Part shown: one piece after another, positions 7,864 through 17,938 of the stretch
Position numbering within the stretch: position 1 is the first letter of the stretch
Layout: the number at the start of each line of letters is the position of its first letter
DNA from: Candidatus Bipolaricaulota bacterium
GTDB lineage: Bacteria; Bipolaricaulota; Bipolaricaulia; UBA7950; UBA9294
Length of the DNA: 40,607 bases
Reading direction: 5' to 3'
Assembly (NCBI GenBank): GCA_030670905.1
Contig: DAOVAR010000004.1
Span: 1-40,607 of the forward strand
The notes under the pieces: generated by a model
Told to the model about the DNA's origin: nothing
The model's input: only the letters and a program-made list of their open reading frames with translations
Database searches by the model: none
Position numbers and translations under genes: made by a program

Positions 7864-10131
7864 CTAGACACGTAGCCAGGCAAGGAATTCACCAAACCGT
7901 CTCTCTATTGCTTGCGTAACCGCTTCTGGAACTCCCTTTTCTTGCATCAGCTGTGCTTCCCTTCTTGCTTCGATCATTATCTCGGCATCGTGAACCAGAT
8001 CGACTGCGTGCAACTTGCTCAAGAAACCATGTTGTTGTGTTCCCAACAAATCTCCCGGACCGCGAATTCTCAGGTCTTCTTCGGCGATAGCAAACCCATC
8101 GAGACAGTCGACAAAGGCACTAAGACGCCTCTTTGCCTCCTCGGTCTTTGCGTCGGAAATGGCGAAACAGCTGGAGGGTTGTCCGGCTCGACCGATGCGT
8201 CCACGTAACTGGTGCAATTGCGAAAGGCCGAAACGGTTGGCATGCTCAATTACCATAAAATCTGCATTACATACATCGATTCCAACTTCAATTACCGTTG
8301 TCGCTACAAGGATGCGAATCTTGCCGGAGCGGAAGGCATTCATCACTTGTGTCTTCTCTTCCGTCGGCAAGCGGCCGTGAACCAATCCTACCGGAAAGGG
8401 AGACAAAGTGGATTTAAGTTCCTCGGCTACCTGAGCTGCTGCTTTGAGATCAACTTTCTCGGATTCTTCAACGAGCGGAAGGATAACATACCCCCTGCCG
8501 CCTGTCTCAAGCTGGCGACGAACCTCGCTGTATATCTCATCTCGTCGTGTACTACCGACCCATAATGTACGCGTTTGCTTCTTGCCCGTCGGTAGTTGCT
8601 CGATTAAGGAAACGGCGAACTCTCCGTAGAACGTGAGAGTAATTGTGCGTGGGATGGGTGTTGCGCTCATCACAAGCAGGTCGATTTGTTCTCCTTTCTC
8701 CTCCAGTAGGGATCGCTGCACCACGCCGAAACGGTGTTGTTCGTCGATTACTACAAAGCCAAGTGCCTTAAATGAGATATCCTGTTGAATGAGCGCGTGT
8801 GTCCCGATAACCAGATCGACCTCACCGCTCGCTATGCGCGCTTTCAGAAGTTCCTTGCTCTTGCTCGCACTGGTCAACAGCTCTACTCTCACTGGAAGTT
8901 TGGACAGCAAGCGGCGAAAACAATAGAAGTGTTGCTCGGCGAGTATTTCAGTGGGAACCATGAAAGCCACTTGGTTTCCAGCTTCTATTGCGTACAGTGC
9001 CGCCGTGAGAGCTACAATCGTTTTCCCTGACCCCACATCTCCCTGTAAGAGGCGCATCATTTGTTCGTCTTGGCCCAAATCACTGACGATCTCTCCTAGT
9101 GCTTTTGATTGTTCCCCGGTAAGCGAAAAGTCAAGACCGGCCAAGAAAGAATCAGCAAGTCTACTGGAAAGTACATGAGATCTGCCAGCACGCTTGCGCG
9201 TTAAGCTCGCGAGACCAAGCTGGAGTAGAAACAGCTCCTCAAAAGCGAGTGCGCGGCGGGCCTGCGCGAACGTGCTGTGATCTTTTGGGAAATGAATCGA
9301 TTGAACCGCTTGTTGTTTGTTGGGCAAATGATATTTCTTTCGGAGAGGGCCAGGAAGTAGGTCACGAAAGAGTGATCCATAAGTTTTGAGATGTCGATTG
9401 ATCAACAGGCGAATATACCGGTCGCTCATTCCCTCTGTTACTGGGTAAACAGGGACCAGACAGCCGGTGAGGAACCCTTCATTTGCGGGTTCCCATACTG
9501 GTGAAGACATTTGGACTACACCACGTGTTCGCTCAACCTTTCCATAGACATCGATCTTTTCTCCTCGTTTCAGTTGCTTGGCGATCCACGGTTGGTTGAA
9601 CCAAACAGCGTAAAGGACTCCCGAATCATCTCTGATCGCGGCTTTGACGATTTCCATCTTGCTGTTCACGTGAATTCGGCTGATTGCGGCAATTTCTCCA
9701 CGTACGCATGTTTCGACACCTGAGCTCAATTCTCCGATGGGGAGAAAACGTGAACGATCTTCAAGGCGACGAGGAAAGTAGGTGAGTAGATCTTCAATTG
9801 TATGAATCCCTAACTTCTGTAATTGGGTTACGCGCTTCTTCCCTACTCCTTCTGCCTGTTGAACGGGTAAGAAGAGATCGTCTATGCTAGGTGTTGCGGG
9901 AGATCCAGGCTCTCCTTGTGCGATACGTTCGTCAAGCTGGCCAATAGCGCGTCGACGGTCGAAGTGGTTGAGTTGACCGTATCCGGATACAAGCGGCGCA
10001 GCAGTCGGGAAGTTCAGTCGAATGAACTCTTCCAACCCACACATAACAGCGTCATCGTTGTATCCATGCGTGCGCTCTAGGCGAAGGATCTTTCTGATTT
10101 GTACCATCAGGGTCTCACTTTCTTGTCGCAT
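7864..10131 (-). CDS. recG: ATP-dependent DNA helicase RecG
   Basis: Wedge domain plus helicase motifs LLQGDVGSGKTIVAL, VIDEQHRFGV, LVMSATPIPRT, QLRGRIGRAGQ. Start uncertain (10131 or 10107; track gives 10188). Confidence 0.95.
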   Translation of the reverse strand: MRQESETLMVQIRKILRLERTHGYNDDAVMCGLEEFIRLNFPTAAPLVSGYGQLNHFDRRRAIGQLDERIAQGEPGSPATPSIDDLFLPVQQAEGVGKKRVTQLQKLGIHTIEDLLTYFPRRLEDRSRFLPIGELSSGVETCVRGEIAAISRIHVNSKMEIVKAAIRDDSGVLYAVWFNQPWIAKQLKRGEKIDVYGKVERTRGVVQMSSPVWEPANEGFLTGCLVPVYPVTEGMSDRYIRLLINRHLKTYGSLFRDLLPGPLRKKYHLPNKQQAVQSIHFPKDHSTFAQARRALAFEELFLLQLGLASLTRKRAGRSHVLSSRLADSFLAGLDFSLTGEQSKALGEIVSDLGQDEQMMRLLQGDVGSGKTIVALTAALYAIEAGNQVAFMVPTEILAEQHFYCFRRLLSKLPVRVELLTSASKSKELLKARIASGEVDLVIGTHALIQQDISFKALGFVVIDEQHRFGVVQRSLLEEKGEQIDLLVMSATPIPRTITLTFYGEFAVSLIEQLPTGKKQTRTLWVGSTRRDEIYSEVRRQLETGGRGYVILPLVEESEKVDLKAAAQVAEELKSTLSPFPVGLVHGRLPTEEKTQVMNAFRSGKIRILVATTVIEVGIDVCNADFMVIEHANRFGLSQLHQLRGRIGRAGQPSSCFAISDAKTEEAKRRLSAFVDCLDGFAIAEEDLRIRGPGDLLGTQQHGFLSKLHAVDLVHDAEIMIEARREAQLMQEKGVPEAVTQAIERRFGEFLAWLRV

Positions 10132-10151
10132 GCCGAAGCTTACTATATAAT
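10123..10151 (+). promoter_or_regulatory. putative promoter for def-fmt
   Basis: TTGTCG (10123..10128) -17 nt- TATAAT (10146..10151). Confidence 0.6.
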
Positions 10152-10170
10152 CAGTTGCTCTTGGAGGCAA
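10142..10170 (-). promoter_or_regulatory. putative promoter for recG
   Basis: Reverse complement TTGCCT-17-TATAGT; overlaps the def promoter. Confidence 0.5.
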
Positions 10171-10175
10171 GGACA

Positions 10176-10673
10176 ATGTCGGCGACAATCAGAACATACG
10201 GGGATTCCGTACTTCGCCAGGTGGCAGATCCCGTAGAAGTCATCAATAAGGAGATCAAGAATATCTCCAAAAAAATGGTAGAAGCAATGCTCCGAGCGAA
10301 CGGGGTAGGAATTGCTGCGCCACAGATTGGAGTCGCCAAACGCATCATTGTTTTTGATCTTGACGGTAAGTTGTACATCCTAATCAATCCGGAGATCATC
10401 GAAACTTCGGAGGAAGAAGAGGAAAATCTTGAAGGCTGTCTAAGTATTCCTGGAGTAGATGCCCCAGTCGTTCGTAAGCTTAGAGCCCAAGTTCGTGGGA
10501 TTACTCTTGATGAAAAAGAGATTGAGGTCGAAGGAGAAGGGCTTATGGCTCGCGCACTACAGCATGAGGTGGATCATCTAGGTGGGATTCTATTCATCGA
10601 TTACCTAACTCCTGTAAGGCGGCGTAGTGTTCTTAATGATTACATGCGCCAGCAGCGCGAGGAAAAGCCGTGA
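10176..10673 (+). CDS. def: peptide deformylase
   Basis: GVGIAAPQIGV, EGCLSIPG and HEVDH motifs; start at ATG 10176 after GGAGGCAAGG. Confidence 0.96.
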   Translation: MSATIRTYGDSVLRQVADPVEVINKEIKNISKKMVEAMLRANGVGIAAPQIGVAKRIIVFDLDGKLYILINPEIIETSEEEEENLEGCLSIPGVDAPVVRKLRAQVRGITLDEKEIEVEGEGLMARALQHEVDHLGGILFIDYLTPVRRRSVLNDYMRQQREEKP

Positions 10674-11605
10674 GAATTGTCTTCATTGGAACCGCGCTAT
10701 TTGCCTGCCCCTCTCTAAATGAGCTTGCAGAGACGCATGAGGTGGCGCTTGTTGTCACTCAACCGGATCGACCCGCGGGGAGAAAGCATGAGCTTAAGCC
10801 CCCTGCGATCAAGGTAGCGGCGAAGAAGCTTGGACTGAGAGTTATCCAGCCAGTTCAGATCAATAGCGACGATTCAATAGGGGCATTGCGAGCGGCAGAG
10901 CCCGAGGCAATTGTTGTTGTTGCTTATGGGCAGATTCTACGTCGGGTGGTCTTCTCGCTACCCGCGCAAGGAACGATCAACATTCATGCCTCTCTTCTCC
11001 CGCGCTATCGCGGGGCGGCGCCGATACCCTGGGCAATTATCCACGGTGATGATGTAACAGGTATCACGACTTTCTTGATTGATGAAGGAGTGGATACAGG
11101 AAAGATCCTCCTTAGCGAGAGCCTTTCCATCGATTCAGATGAAACCGCGAATGACCTGCACGACCGTCTTGCTGTTCTTGGGTCCCGTGTAGTTCTTAGA
11201 ACCTTAAGCAAGATCGAATCTGGAGATATCAACCCTATTCCGCAACAGGAGAGAGACGCTTCACTAGCCCCAAAGCTACTTCGCGATGATGGACTACTTG
11301 ATTGGGAGAGAGACGCACGCGATCTTCATAATAAGGTACGTGGTATGAATCCCTGGCCGGGCGCGTTCACCTACCTGGGCGGCGAGAGAATGAAGCTCCA
11401 TCGAACCCTACTTACGGGGATTAAGTGTGGAGAAGTGGTGCCCGGAGAGATTGCGTTGAGGGAGACGGGGAGGTTGCTTGTCGGAACGGGAGATGAGCTA
11501 CTTCAGGTTATCGAGATACAGCGAGAAGGACGTCCTCGCATGCATGGTGGCGACTTTCTGAACGGGTTGCGGAACGATCAGGGAGTTCAACTCTTTTGTG
11601 GGTAG
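10670..11605 (+). CDS. fmt: methionyl-tRNA formyltransferase
   Basis: INIHASLLPRYRGAAPIPWAIIHGD signature; GTGA overlap with def. Confidence 0.97.
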   Translation: MRIVFIGTALFACPSLNELAETHEVALVVTQPDRPAGRKHELKPPAIKVAAKKLGLRVIQPVQINSDDSIGALRAAEPEAIVVVAYGQILRRVVFSLPAQGTINIHASLLPRYRGAAPIPWAIIHGDDVTGITTFLIDEGVDTGKILLSESLSIDSDETANDLHDRLAVLGSRVVLRTLSKIESGDINPIPQQERDASLAPKLLRDDGLLDWERDARDLHNKVRGMNPWPGAFTYLGGERMKLHRTLLTGIKCGEVVPGEIALRETGRLLVGTGDELLQVIEIQREGRPRMHGGDFLNGLRNDQGVQLFCG

Positions 11606-12000
11606 AGCCCAGCGAGGCCGGTCGTCTCCATCTTTCTTCTTAGGGTAATTCCAGATAGTTTGTGGATGAAAATCTCTGCGGTGTTATTAACGATTGCCCC
11701 GATCACATGTCCGCCAAGCGCAGCACCGCCCTGTTTTGACACTGTGGTGTGGCAGTGAACAACGCGTTCCTCGCCTTTGCGGGCAAAGTTTCCCTGTAAG
11801 GACAGGAGCTCTACCGGTTCATCAATTCGCTTAATGTCATAGCTTTTTCCATTCCAGTAACCAAGTTCAAGCTCGCGCAGCATGCCAACCCCATTTAGGA
11901 TGATCCCCGAATCAATTCCGAGGGCGAGCAGTGAAGGAATCAATTCCTCTCCATCTTCCAGCCGTATAGCGAGTTGTTGTTCGTGATTTGCCTTAATCAT
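11587..12000 (-). CDS. PPC/DUF296-type DNA-binding-domain protein
   Basis: MIKANHEQQLAIRLEDGEELIPSLLALGIDSGIILNGVGMLRELELGYWN...HCHTTVSKQGGAALGGHVIGAIVNNTAEIFIH resembles PPC-domain proteins; GGAGG SD upstream of ATG 12000. Confidence 0.8.
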   Translation of the reverse strand: MIKANHEQQLAIRLEDGEELIPSLLALGIDSGIILNGVGMLRELELGYWNGKSYDIKRIDEPVELLSLQGNFARKGEERVVHCHTTVSKQGGAALGGHVIGAIVNNTAEIFIHKLSGITLRRKMETTGLAGLYPQKS

Positions 12001-12087
12001 CAGAGCCTCCTTTTGCGCGGATTGTAACAACTGTTTTGTCATTTTTCCAGTTGCATTCTTAGGACCTGCCCTCCTATCCTTGTTGGC

Positions 12088-12774
12088 ATGAAGGCGGAGG
12101 AGAAAGTAAGGTGGATTGCAAAACGGCTTCACGATCGTTATGGACAGATCAGCGTTGCTAAGCGTGATCCGCTTGAAATGCTGATTAGGACCATCCTCTC
12201 CCAGAACACGAATGACAACAACTCCGAGAGAGCGTATCGTGCCCTTATTGAGCATTTTGGGAATTTTGCCGCTGTGAAGAATGCACAGGTAGACGAAATT
12301 GCCGCGGTGATCCGAATTGGCGGGCTGCACCGCCAAAAAGCGGCGCGCATCAAACAGATACTTGATCGGATTGAGAAAAGGGAAGGGGATCTTACGCTAT
12401 CCTTCCTCGCCAATTACACGTTAAACGGGATGATGACCTGGCTCCTCGCGTCACCTGGTATAGGGCCGAAAACGGCAGGAATTGTCGTTCTCTTTTCTTT
12501 TGATAAGCCCTATTTTCCAGTGGACACGCATATCCGGCGTGTGTTGACCCGTGTCGGTGTCGTAGGCTCATCGGATGACCCACACGAGCAAATGAACGCG
12601 ATCCTTCCTCGCGATCCCTTGTTTATGAAGCAGTTGCATCTTCAGTTGATCCGCTTCGGGCGGGAGCTATGTCATCCACAGCGCCCGGCATGTTCTCAAT
12701 GCTCGGTTAGAGATCTATGCAATTGGCGCTTAAGATGGGTTGGTGGGCGTGAGGATTGTCCTCTTGCTTGTTGA
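12088..12774 (+). CDS. nth: endonuclease III / HhH-GPD DNA glycosylase with 4Fe-4S cluster
   Basis: HhH region LLASPGIGPKTAGIVV, VDTHIRRVL catalytic Asp, C-X6-C-X2-C-X5-C (CHPQRPACSQCSVRDLC). Confidence 0.9.
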   Translation: MKAEEKVRWIAKRLHDRYGQISVAKRDPLEMLIRTILSQNTNDNNSERAYRALIEHFGNFAAVKNAQVDEIAAVIRIGGLHRQKAARIKQILDRIEKREGDLTLSFLANYTLNGMMTWLLASPGIGPKTAGIVVLFSFDKPYFPVDTHIRRVLTRVGVVGSSDDPHEQMNAILPRDPLFMKQLHLQLIRFGRELCHPQRPACSQCSVRDLCNWRLRWVGGREDCPLAC

Positions 12775-12812
12775 TGAAATAGAATATGGGATTCTAAGGA
12801 TAAGGAGGGAAG

Positions 12813-13286
12813 ATGCCCCGGCTCGAGGAACAATTGGGAGAAGTGTTACATGAGAAGAGGTTAACTATTTCTGTTGCAGAGTCATGTACCGGAGGGCTCC
12901 TGGCAAGCCGCATTACAGATGTCTCAGGAGCATCTGACTATTTTCGTGGTGGCGTTGTTGCTTACCAGAATGAGGTCAAAGCAACGCTTCTCGGGGTTCC
13001 AGCCCATATCTTGGCGGAAAAGGGAGCGATAAGCCGCGAGACAACACAAGCGATGGCCAAGGGATGTAGGAAGCTTTTTCAGAGTGATATTGCCGCGGCA
13101 ATTATTGGGATTGCTGGTCCAACGGGAGGAACTCAGTCTAAGCCGGTCGGCTTGGTGTACATAGCGGTTGTAAGTGAAAAGGGATCAGTAGGGAAGCGCT
13201 TTGTCTGGTCAGGGAGCCGCATGTCAAATAAGGAAGCCTCAGTTGGGGCTGCCTTGAAGATGATCCTTTCTCTGGCGTTGAGATGA
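12813..13286 (+). CDS. pncC: CinA C-terminal domain / nicotinamide-nucleotide amidohydrolase
   Basis: SVAESCTGGLLASRITDVSGASDYFRGGVVAYQNEVK... IAGPTGGTQSKPVGLVYIA. Confidence 0.93.
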   Translation: MPRLEEQLGEVLHEKRLTISVAESCTGGLLASRITDVSGASDYFRGGVVAYQNEVKATLLGVPAHILAEKGAISRETTQAMAKGCRKLFQSDIAAAIIGIAGPTGGTQSKPVGLVYIAVVSEKGSVGKRFVWSGSRMSNKEASVGAALKMILSLALR

Positions 13287-13313
13287 AAAAGGAATATAGG
13301 ATAACATTCCCTT

Positions 13314-14354
13314 ATGAATAGACCACTCAGGAAAAAGTTAAGCTACACGCTTTCCGTTGTGATTGGATTTGGCCTATTTGGCGCTATTGTTTACTACGTT
13401 GGCTGGCGTAGCATCCTTGCGCAGCTTCAGGAGCTGGGCGGTATTGGCATTGTCGCCGTGATGGGGAATGTGTTTCTTACTACGATCAGTTTGCTTCTAG
13501 GATGGTGGGTTATCCTGCGCTCTTACGGTGTCAGGCTTCCGATAAGGCATATCATTGGTGCGCGGATGAGTGGATTCGCCGTGAGTTATCTTACTCCCTC
13601 GCTCTACTTCGGAGGGGAGCCAGTCAGAGGCCTGATGGCTGCCGAACACGCCAACGCTCCAATGACGCGCATCTTCGCAACCATCGTTGTGGAACGCTTT
13701 CTTGGAGGGTTGAGCCTTGTTATGTTCATCCTTATCGGAGGTTTCTATGCCGTTGTTTCCCCAGATATTAACACGATAGAGAAGCGAGTTATAGTAATTG
13801 GAGTTGCCTTTGTCGTGTTCTGGATCATTATTGGTTTAGTGAATTTTGTGGGAAACTTCAAATGGATCAGCCGGATAATCCGACTGCTGAAATATCCGTT
13901 CCGCCGCTGGCATAACGGGATCGAGCGAGCGGCAGCTAAGGTTGCTGAAACCGAGGATGAGATCTATGATGCGTTTAGCCGGCACTGGAAGGGAACACTG
14001 CTGGCATTTCTCATCCAGATGGTGGCGAACTTCCTTGTCTACATGCGCCCGCAGGTGTTCTTCTATTTCTCTACACATCAAACGTTTGACTTTGCTCAGC
14101 TATCTCTTATATTCACACTGAACATCATGATCTCTTTCTTCCTATGGATTACCCCTGGTGGGCTGGGAACTGGCGAAGCCGCATCGATTGGTATCTTTGC
14201 GCTTGTCGGAGTGGGAAGAGCGGAGGCAGTGGCGTTCTCGTTGATGTTCAAATTTGTCGAGCTTCTCCTGGTAGGAGTTGGCCTATTCTATCTCTTCAAT
14301 AGGGGGATAAGCCGCTTGTTTGGGGTGTTCAAGCGTAGAGGGCGCCAGCATTAA
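13314..14354 (+). CDS. flippase-like membrane protein (lysylphosphatidylglycerol synthase TM family, UPF0104)
   Basis: 346 aa, multiple TM segments; YLTPSLYFGGEPVRGLMAAEH, ITPGGLGTGEAASIGIFALVGV motifs. Confidence 0.85.
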   Translation: MNRPLRKKLSYTLSVVIGFGLFGAIVYYVGWRSILAQLQELGGIGIVAVMGNVFLTTISLLLGWWVILRSYGVRLPIRHIIGARMSGFAVSYLTPSLYFGGEPVRGLMAAEHANAPMTRIFATIVVERFLGGLSLVMFILIGGFYAVVSPDINTIEKRVIVIGVAFVVFWIIIGLVNFVGNFKWISRIIRLLKYPFRRWHNGIERAAAKVAETEDEIYDAFSRHWKGTLLAFLIQMVANFLVYMRPQVFFYFSTHQTFDFAQLSLIFTLNIMISFFLWITPGGLGTGEAASIGIFALVGVGRAEAVAFSLMFKFVELLLVGVGLFYLFNRGISRLFGVFKRRGRQH

Positions 14355-14453
14355 CTCCTGTTTCCCCTGTGCACGGGATTGAAGATTGTCAGTCAATCCT
14401 ATATCGTGTGGAGGGCTACGGGCGGAAGCGATGGAGCGAAAAACAGGAGGAAT

Positions 14454-15056
14454 ATGATGAATAAGATCGTGGTTTTGTTAGTGTTATTTGGGTTGCTGGG
14501 GTTTGTCCTGTCAGCATCCGGTCAAGTTGATCTGGCGGCGTTTCCAACTGGAACGACAAAGATGGTGTACAGAATAGTAAGTGGAGAGATGCAAGCGCCC
14601 CAGAGTTTGGAAGTGACCGTTGTTTCACACGGGGATGGACAGTATACCCTGGGCATGTTTGTTGAGGCGAGTGGGAGCAAGAGCCAACTATCTAGCTTTG
14701 GGCTTCTCTTTGGTGGGGCAAGCATGTTGTATGGAAGTGGAGGGGATGTCAGCTCCTCCTCGCTGCAAGCAGTGATGGGTCAACGATCTCGCCTTGAAGA
14801 AGGACAGGAATACCTCCTCCCGGACGGAGTAACATTTGGCGACATCGTTAGTGTGGAGATTGCGGGGGTGCGGTGTCTAGAAGGATCCTTCATTGATCCG
14901 GCTCAAGAAGATACCCGGATAAGGATTGCGTTTGAGTTGTCACATCCAGTATATATGTTCCCGCGGACGATCATTGAGAACAGATATGATGAGGAATGGG
15001 TGGAAGTACTCAAGATGGAGCTGAGCGAATACACATTTACCGCACTGGAGGACTAG
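14454..15056 (+). CDS. secreted hypothetical protein
   Basis: Signal-peptide-like MMNKIVVLLVLFGLLGFVLSASGQ; AGGAGG SD; next to ABC exporter genes. Confidence 0.75.
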   Translation: MMNKIVVLLVLFGLLGFVLSASGQVDLAAFPTGTTKMVYRIVSGEMQAPQSLEVTVVSHGDGQYTLGMFVEASGSKSQLSSFGLLFGGASMLYGSGGDVSSSSLQAVMGQRSRLEEGQEYLLPDGVTFGDIVSVEIAGVRCLEGSFIDPAQEDTRIRIAFELSHPVYMFPRTIIENRYDEEWVEVLKMELSEYTFTALED

Positions 15057-15058
15057 CT

Positions 15059-15850
15059 GTGCCACTACTTGAGTTTAGGGGAATTACTAAGGATTACAGA
15101 CTTGGAAAGACGGTAGTCCGGGCGTTGCGTGGTCTCGACCTTGTGGTTGAGGAGGGTGAAGTCATCGCGATCATGGGACCATCCGGCTCGGGGAAGTCGA
15201 CACTAATGCATATTGTCGGGGCGCTCGATACTCCGACTGGCGGGACGGCCTTCCTCGATGGACAAGACCTACAGCAGCTAAAGGAGCACCAACTCGTTGC
15301 GCTTCGAGGAAAGAAAGTCGGGTTCGTTTTTCAGACCTTCAACCTAGTCCAGACGCTTTCCGCGCAGAGGAATGTTGAGCTTCCGATGATCTTTCAAGGA
15401 ATTCGCAAAGGAGAACGGGCGCGGCGTGCTCGCGAACTGTTGATCAAGGTTGGTCTCGGAGATCGGGTCAAGCATAAACCGAATGAACTCTCCGGTGGAG
15501 AACGGCAACGCGTGGCAATGGCCCGTGCGTTGGCGAACGACCCGGAAATCATCCTAGCCGACGAACCGACAGGAAACTTGGACACCGAGAGCGGTACACC
15601 GGTTCTCGCAATGCTCAAGAAATTGAGCGTGAATGACGGGAAGACCGTGATCATCGTGACGCACGACCCGGACGCGGCGGCGATTGCTGATCGCATCGTC
15701 CGATTGCGAGACGGGTGCGTGGTCGCTGTAAGCAGCTACGGAGTAGAAGGAGAATCTGGTGTTCCTTCTACAGGGTGTGATGTCGACGGTTCGATAAACG
15801 AACCTTCGACCTTAGGAACTACCACCGAAGGCGATGATTCCCATGCTTAA
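15059..15850 (+). CDS. ABC transporter ATP-binding protein (LolD/MacB family)
   Basis: GPSGSGKSTLMHIVG, LSGGERQRVAMARAL, ILADEPTGNLD; GTG start after preceding CDS. Confidence 0.94.
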   Translation: MPLLEFRGITKDYRLGKTVVRALRGLDLVVEEGEVIAIMGPSGSGKSTLMHIVGALDTPTGGTAFLDGQDLQQLKEHQLVALRGKKVGFVFQTFNLVQTLSAQRNVELPMIFQGIRKGERARRARELLIKVGLGDRVKHKPNELSGGERQRVAMARALANDPEIILADEPTGNLDTESGTPVLAMLKKLSVNDGKTVIIVTHDPDAAAIADRIVRLRDGCVVAVSSYGVEGESGVPSTGCDVDGSINEPSTLGTTTEGDDSHA

Positions 15851-17108
15851 AGACTTCTTGGTACTCGCCGGACAGAGCATCATGCACCGACGAATGCGGA
15901 GTTGGCTCACCGTCATCGGTGTGTTCATCGGAATCACGGCAGTCGTCGCGCTGATCTCGATCGGGCTCGGCCTCGAACGCACGATCACCGATCAGATTGC
16001 CAGCGTCTTCGGTGTCGACACGTTCATCATCATGAACGAGGGCGCGTTCGGCCCCCAGGCGCACGGCCCAGGCGGTTCCGAGGAGTACGCTCTCGATCTG
16101 GCAACCTTGCGGGCGGTCGAAGGGGTCAAGGTTGCTGCAGCAGTGCGGGAACGCACCGCCTTTCTTCAGGGTCCGCCGAGAAGTGATGGAACGCCCCTAC
16201 AAGGGTTCTTTCCCGTCAGTGGTCTCTCTCCCGAGTTGATCACCGAATTCGAGTCGTTTACCGGGGAACTGAAAGTGCAGAAAGGTGGAAGGCTGTTCGA
16301 CGTAGGCGAAGAGGCAGTGACCGTCCTTGGCAGCGAAATCGCCAACAGGTTCCAGGCCTCGGTTGGTAATACGGTTTTCGTCGCGGGCGAGGGTGCCGCG
16401 GAGCTCTCTCTAACCGTCGTCGGCATTCTGATTCCAGCCGAGGAAGACGAGGGATCGCGCGGCGTTTTCGCTGGGGGGATGAACCAGAGCCAGAACCAAG
16501 ACACAATCTATGTCCCGTACGAGACGATGGATCTCCTCTGGGGACCGGCGAAGGATGTCTTGATCACGGTGGTGCGGGTCAATCCCGGTGAGGATGTCGA
16601 TGAAGTCGCCGATCGCGCCGAAGAGATCCTGAACGCTCGCGGCTCCGAGATCTCGGCCGTGACCTACACCGATATCAGCGAAGTGATCGGCACGATGACC
16701 TCGACGATCAGCGCATTCCTCGCCGGAATCGCCGGGATCTCCCTTCTGGTTGGTGGTGTTGGGGTGATGAATACGATGTTCACCTCGGTCCTCGAGCGAA
16801 CGAAGGAGATCGGCGTGATGAAGGCCGTCGGCGCGAAGAACGGTCACGTACTGACCATCTTCTTGATCGAATCCGGCCTGATGGGGCTGGTGGGAGGCAT
16901 TGTGGGAACGCTGTTGGGGTTAGGGCTTAGCGCAGCCGCTTCGTCGATTATTGGCCGGTTGTTCGGGGTCGAGATGGCCGTGGTAGCTAGCCCGACATTA
17001 ATCTTGACTACCCTGGTTTGCTCGTTTGGCATTGGTGCGATTGCTGGCTTGTGGCCTGCGTGGCGTGCGGCGCAACTCCCAGTTGTCGACGCGCTACGCT
17101 ATGAGTAG
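15834..17108 (+). CDS. ABC transporter permease (MacB/FtsX-like)
   Basis: 424 aa; MacB periplasmic core plus FtsX-like C-terminal TM region (GGVGVMNTMFTSVLERTKEIGVMKAVGAK). Confidence 0.94.
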   Translation: MIPMLKDFLVLAGQSIMHRRMRSWLTVIGVFIGITAVVALISIGLGLERTITDQIASVFGVDTFIIMNEGAFGPQAHGPGGSEEYALDLATLRAVEGVKVAAAVRERTAFLQGPPRSDGTPLQGFFPVSGLSPELITEFESFTGELKVQKGGRLFDVGEEAVTVLGSEIANRFQASVGNTVFVAGEGAAELSLTVVGILIPAEEDEGSRGVFAGGMNQSQNQDTIYVPYETMDLLWGPAKDVLITVVRVNPGEDVDEVADRAEEILNARGSEISAVTYTDISEVIGTMTSTISAFLAGIAGISLLVGGVGVMNTMFTSVLERTKEIGVMKAVGAKNGHVLTIFLIESGLMGLVGGIVGTLLGLGLSAAASSIIGRLFGVEMAVVASPTLILTTLVCSFGIGAIAGLWPAWRAAQLPVVDALRYE

Positions 17109-17110
17109 AG

Positions 17111-17938
17111 CTAAGAGCTGCAGGATTCAGTGAGGCTTGCTCCCAAAATTCCTCCAAGGCTTCCCAGGAGAAAACCGAGGGGAACACAGAGCAAGCTTGT
17201 CATCAGTACTGTGGCTGGATCAATAAGCCCGGAGGCTGTGTTTAAGAACTGTTGTGGGTTTGCAGCCGCGAATGAGTGTAGAAGGTAGATAACGCCTATC
17301 AACAAGGCAGTAGCGATAAGGCCACAAATGGCTCCCATTGCAGCTATCGGGAACCGGATTGTTTGCTCGGCGGTGCCAGATAAACGCAGTAATTTCATCT
17401 TAGCAGTGCATGAGCGCAGAAGCTCAGCAAATCCCATTCGCGCCAGCACTAGACCCGCGAGTACAGTTATCGCTAGCCCAATCAACAGGCCGATTCTTAG
17501 CACTGTGGACAATGGAACCGCAGCCTTGTCTGCGGAGGCGCGAGACTCCACTCGCGCGACACCTTCCAATTGGCCCAATACACTGTGCAGGGCGGGAACT
17601 ATATCTGTGTTTACTGCGCGGACTAGCAATGCGTTTGCTATCAGTCCCTTGTCTATTTCTTGGCGGAACAGGTAGTTGATCTGTTTGACTTCTTGCATCT
17701 CTCGGATGTTCAGATAGAGGTCTTGAACTTGCTGTACTGAAAGCTGTCCAGAGAGGTAGAGAGTGATCTCTCCAGGGATCAATATTTGATCGTCACTCTT
17801 TGATTCTCCAAGCAGAAAGAAACAAGAGAATATGGCGAGAAAAGAGAAGATAAGAAGGAGAAAACAGAGAAGTAACACCCCGGTTCTTGCTCTAATTGAA
17901 CGAATAAACTCACATAAAAGAAACAAGAAAACGCTCAT
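17111..17938 (-). CDS. ftsX: FtsX-like permease
   Basis: N-terminal TM, extracellular ITLYLSGQLSVQQVQDLYLNIREMQEVKQINYLFRQE, then three TM segments; overlaps ftsE. Confidence 0.8.
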   Translation of the reverse strand: MSVFLFLLCEFIRSIRARTGVLLLCFLLLIFSFLAIFSCFFLLGESKSDDQILIPGEITLYLSGQLSVQQVQDLYLNIREMQEVKQINYLFRQEIDKGLIANALLVRAVNTDIVPALHSVLGQLEGVARVESRASADKAAVPLSTVLRIGLLIGLAITVLAGLVLARMGFAELLRSCTAKMKLLRLSGTAEQTIRFPIAAMGAICGLIATALLIGVIYLLHSFAAANPQQFLNTASGLIDPATVLMTSLLCVPLGFLLGSLGGILGASLTESCSS

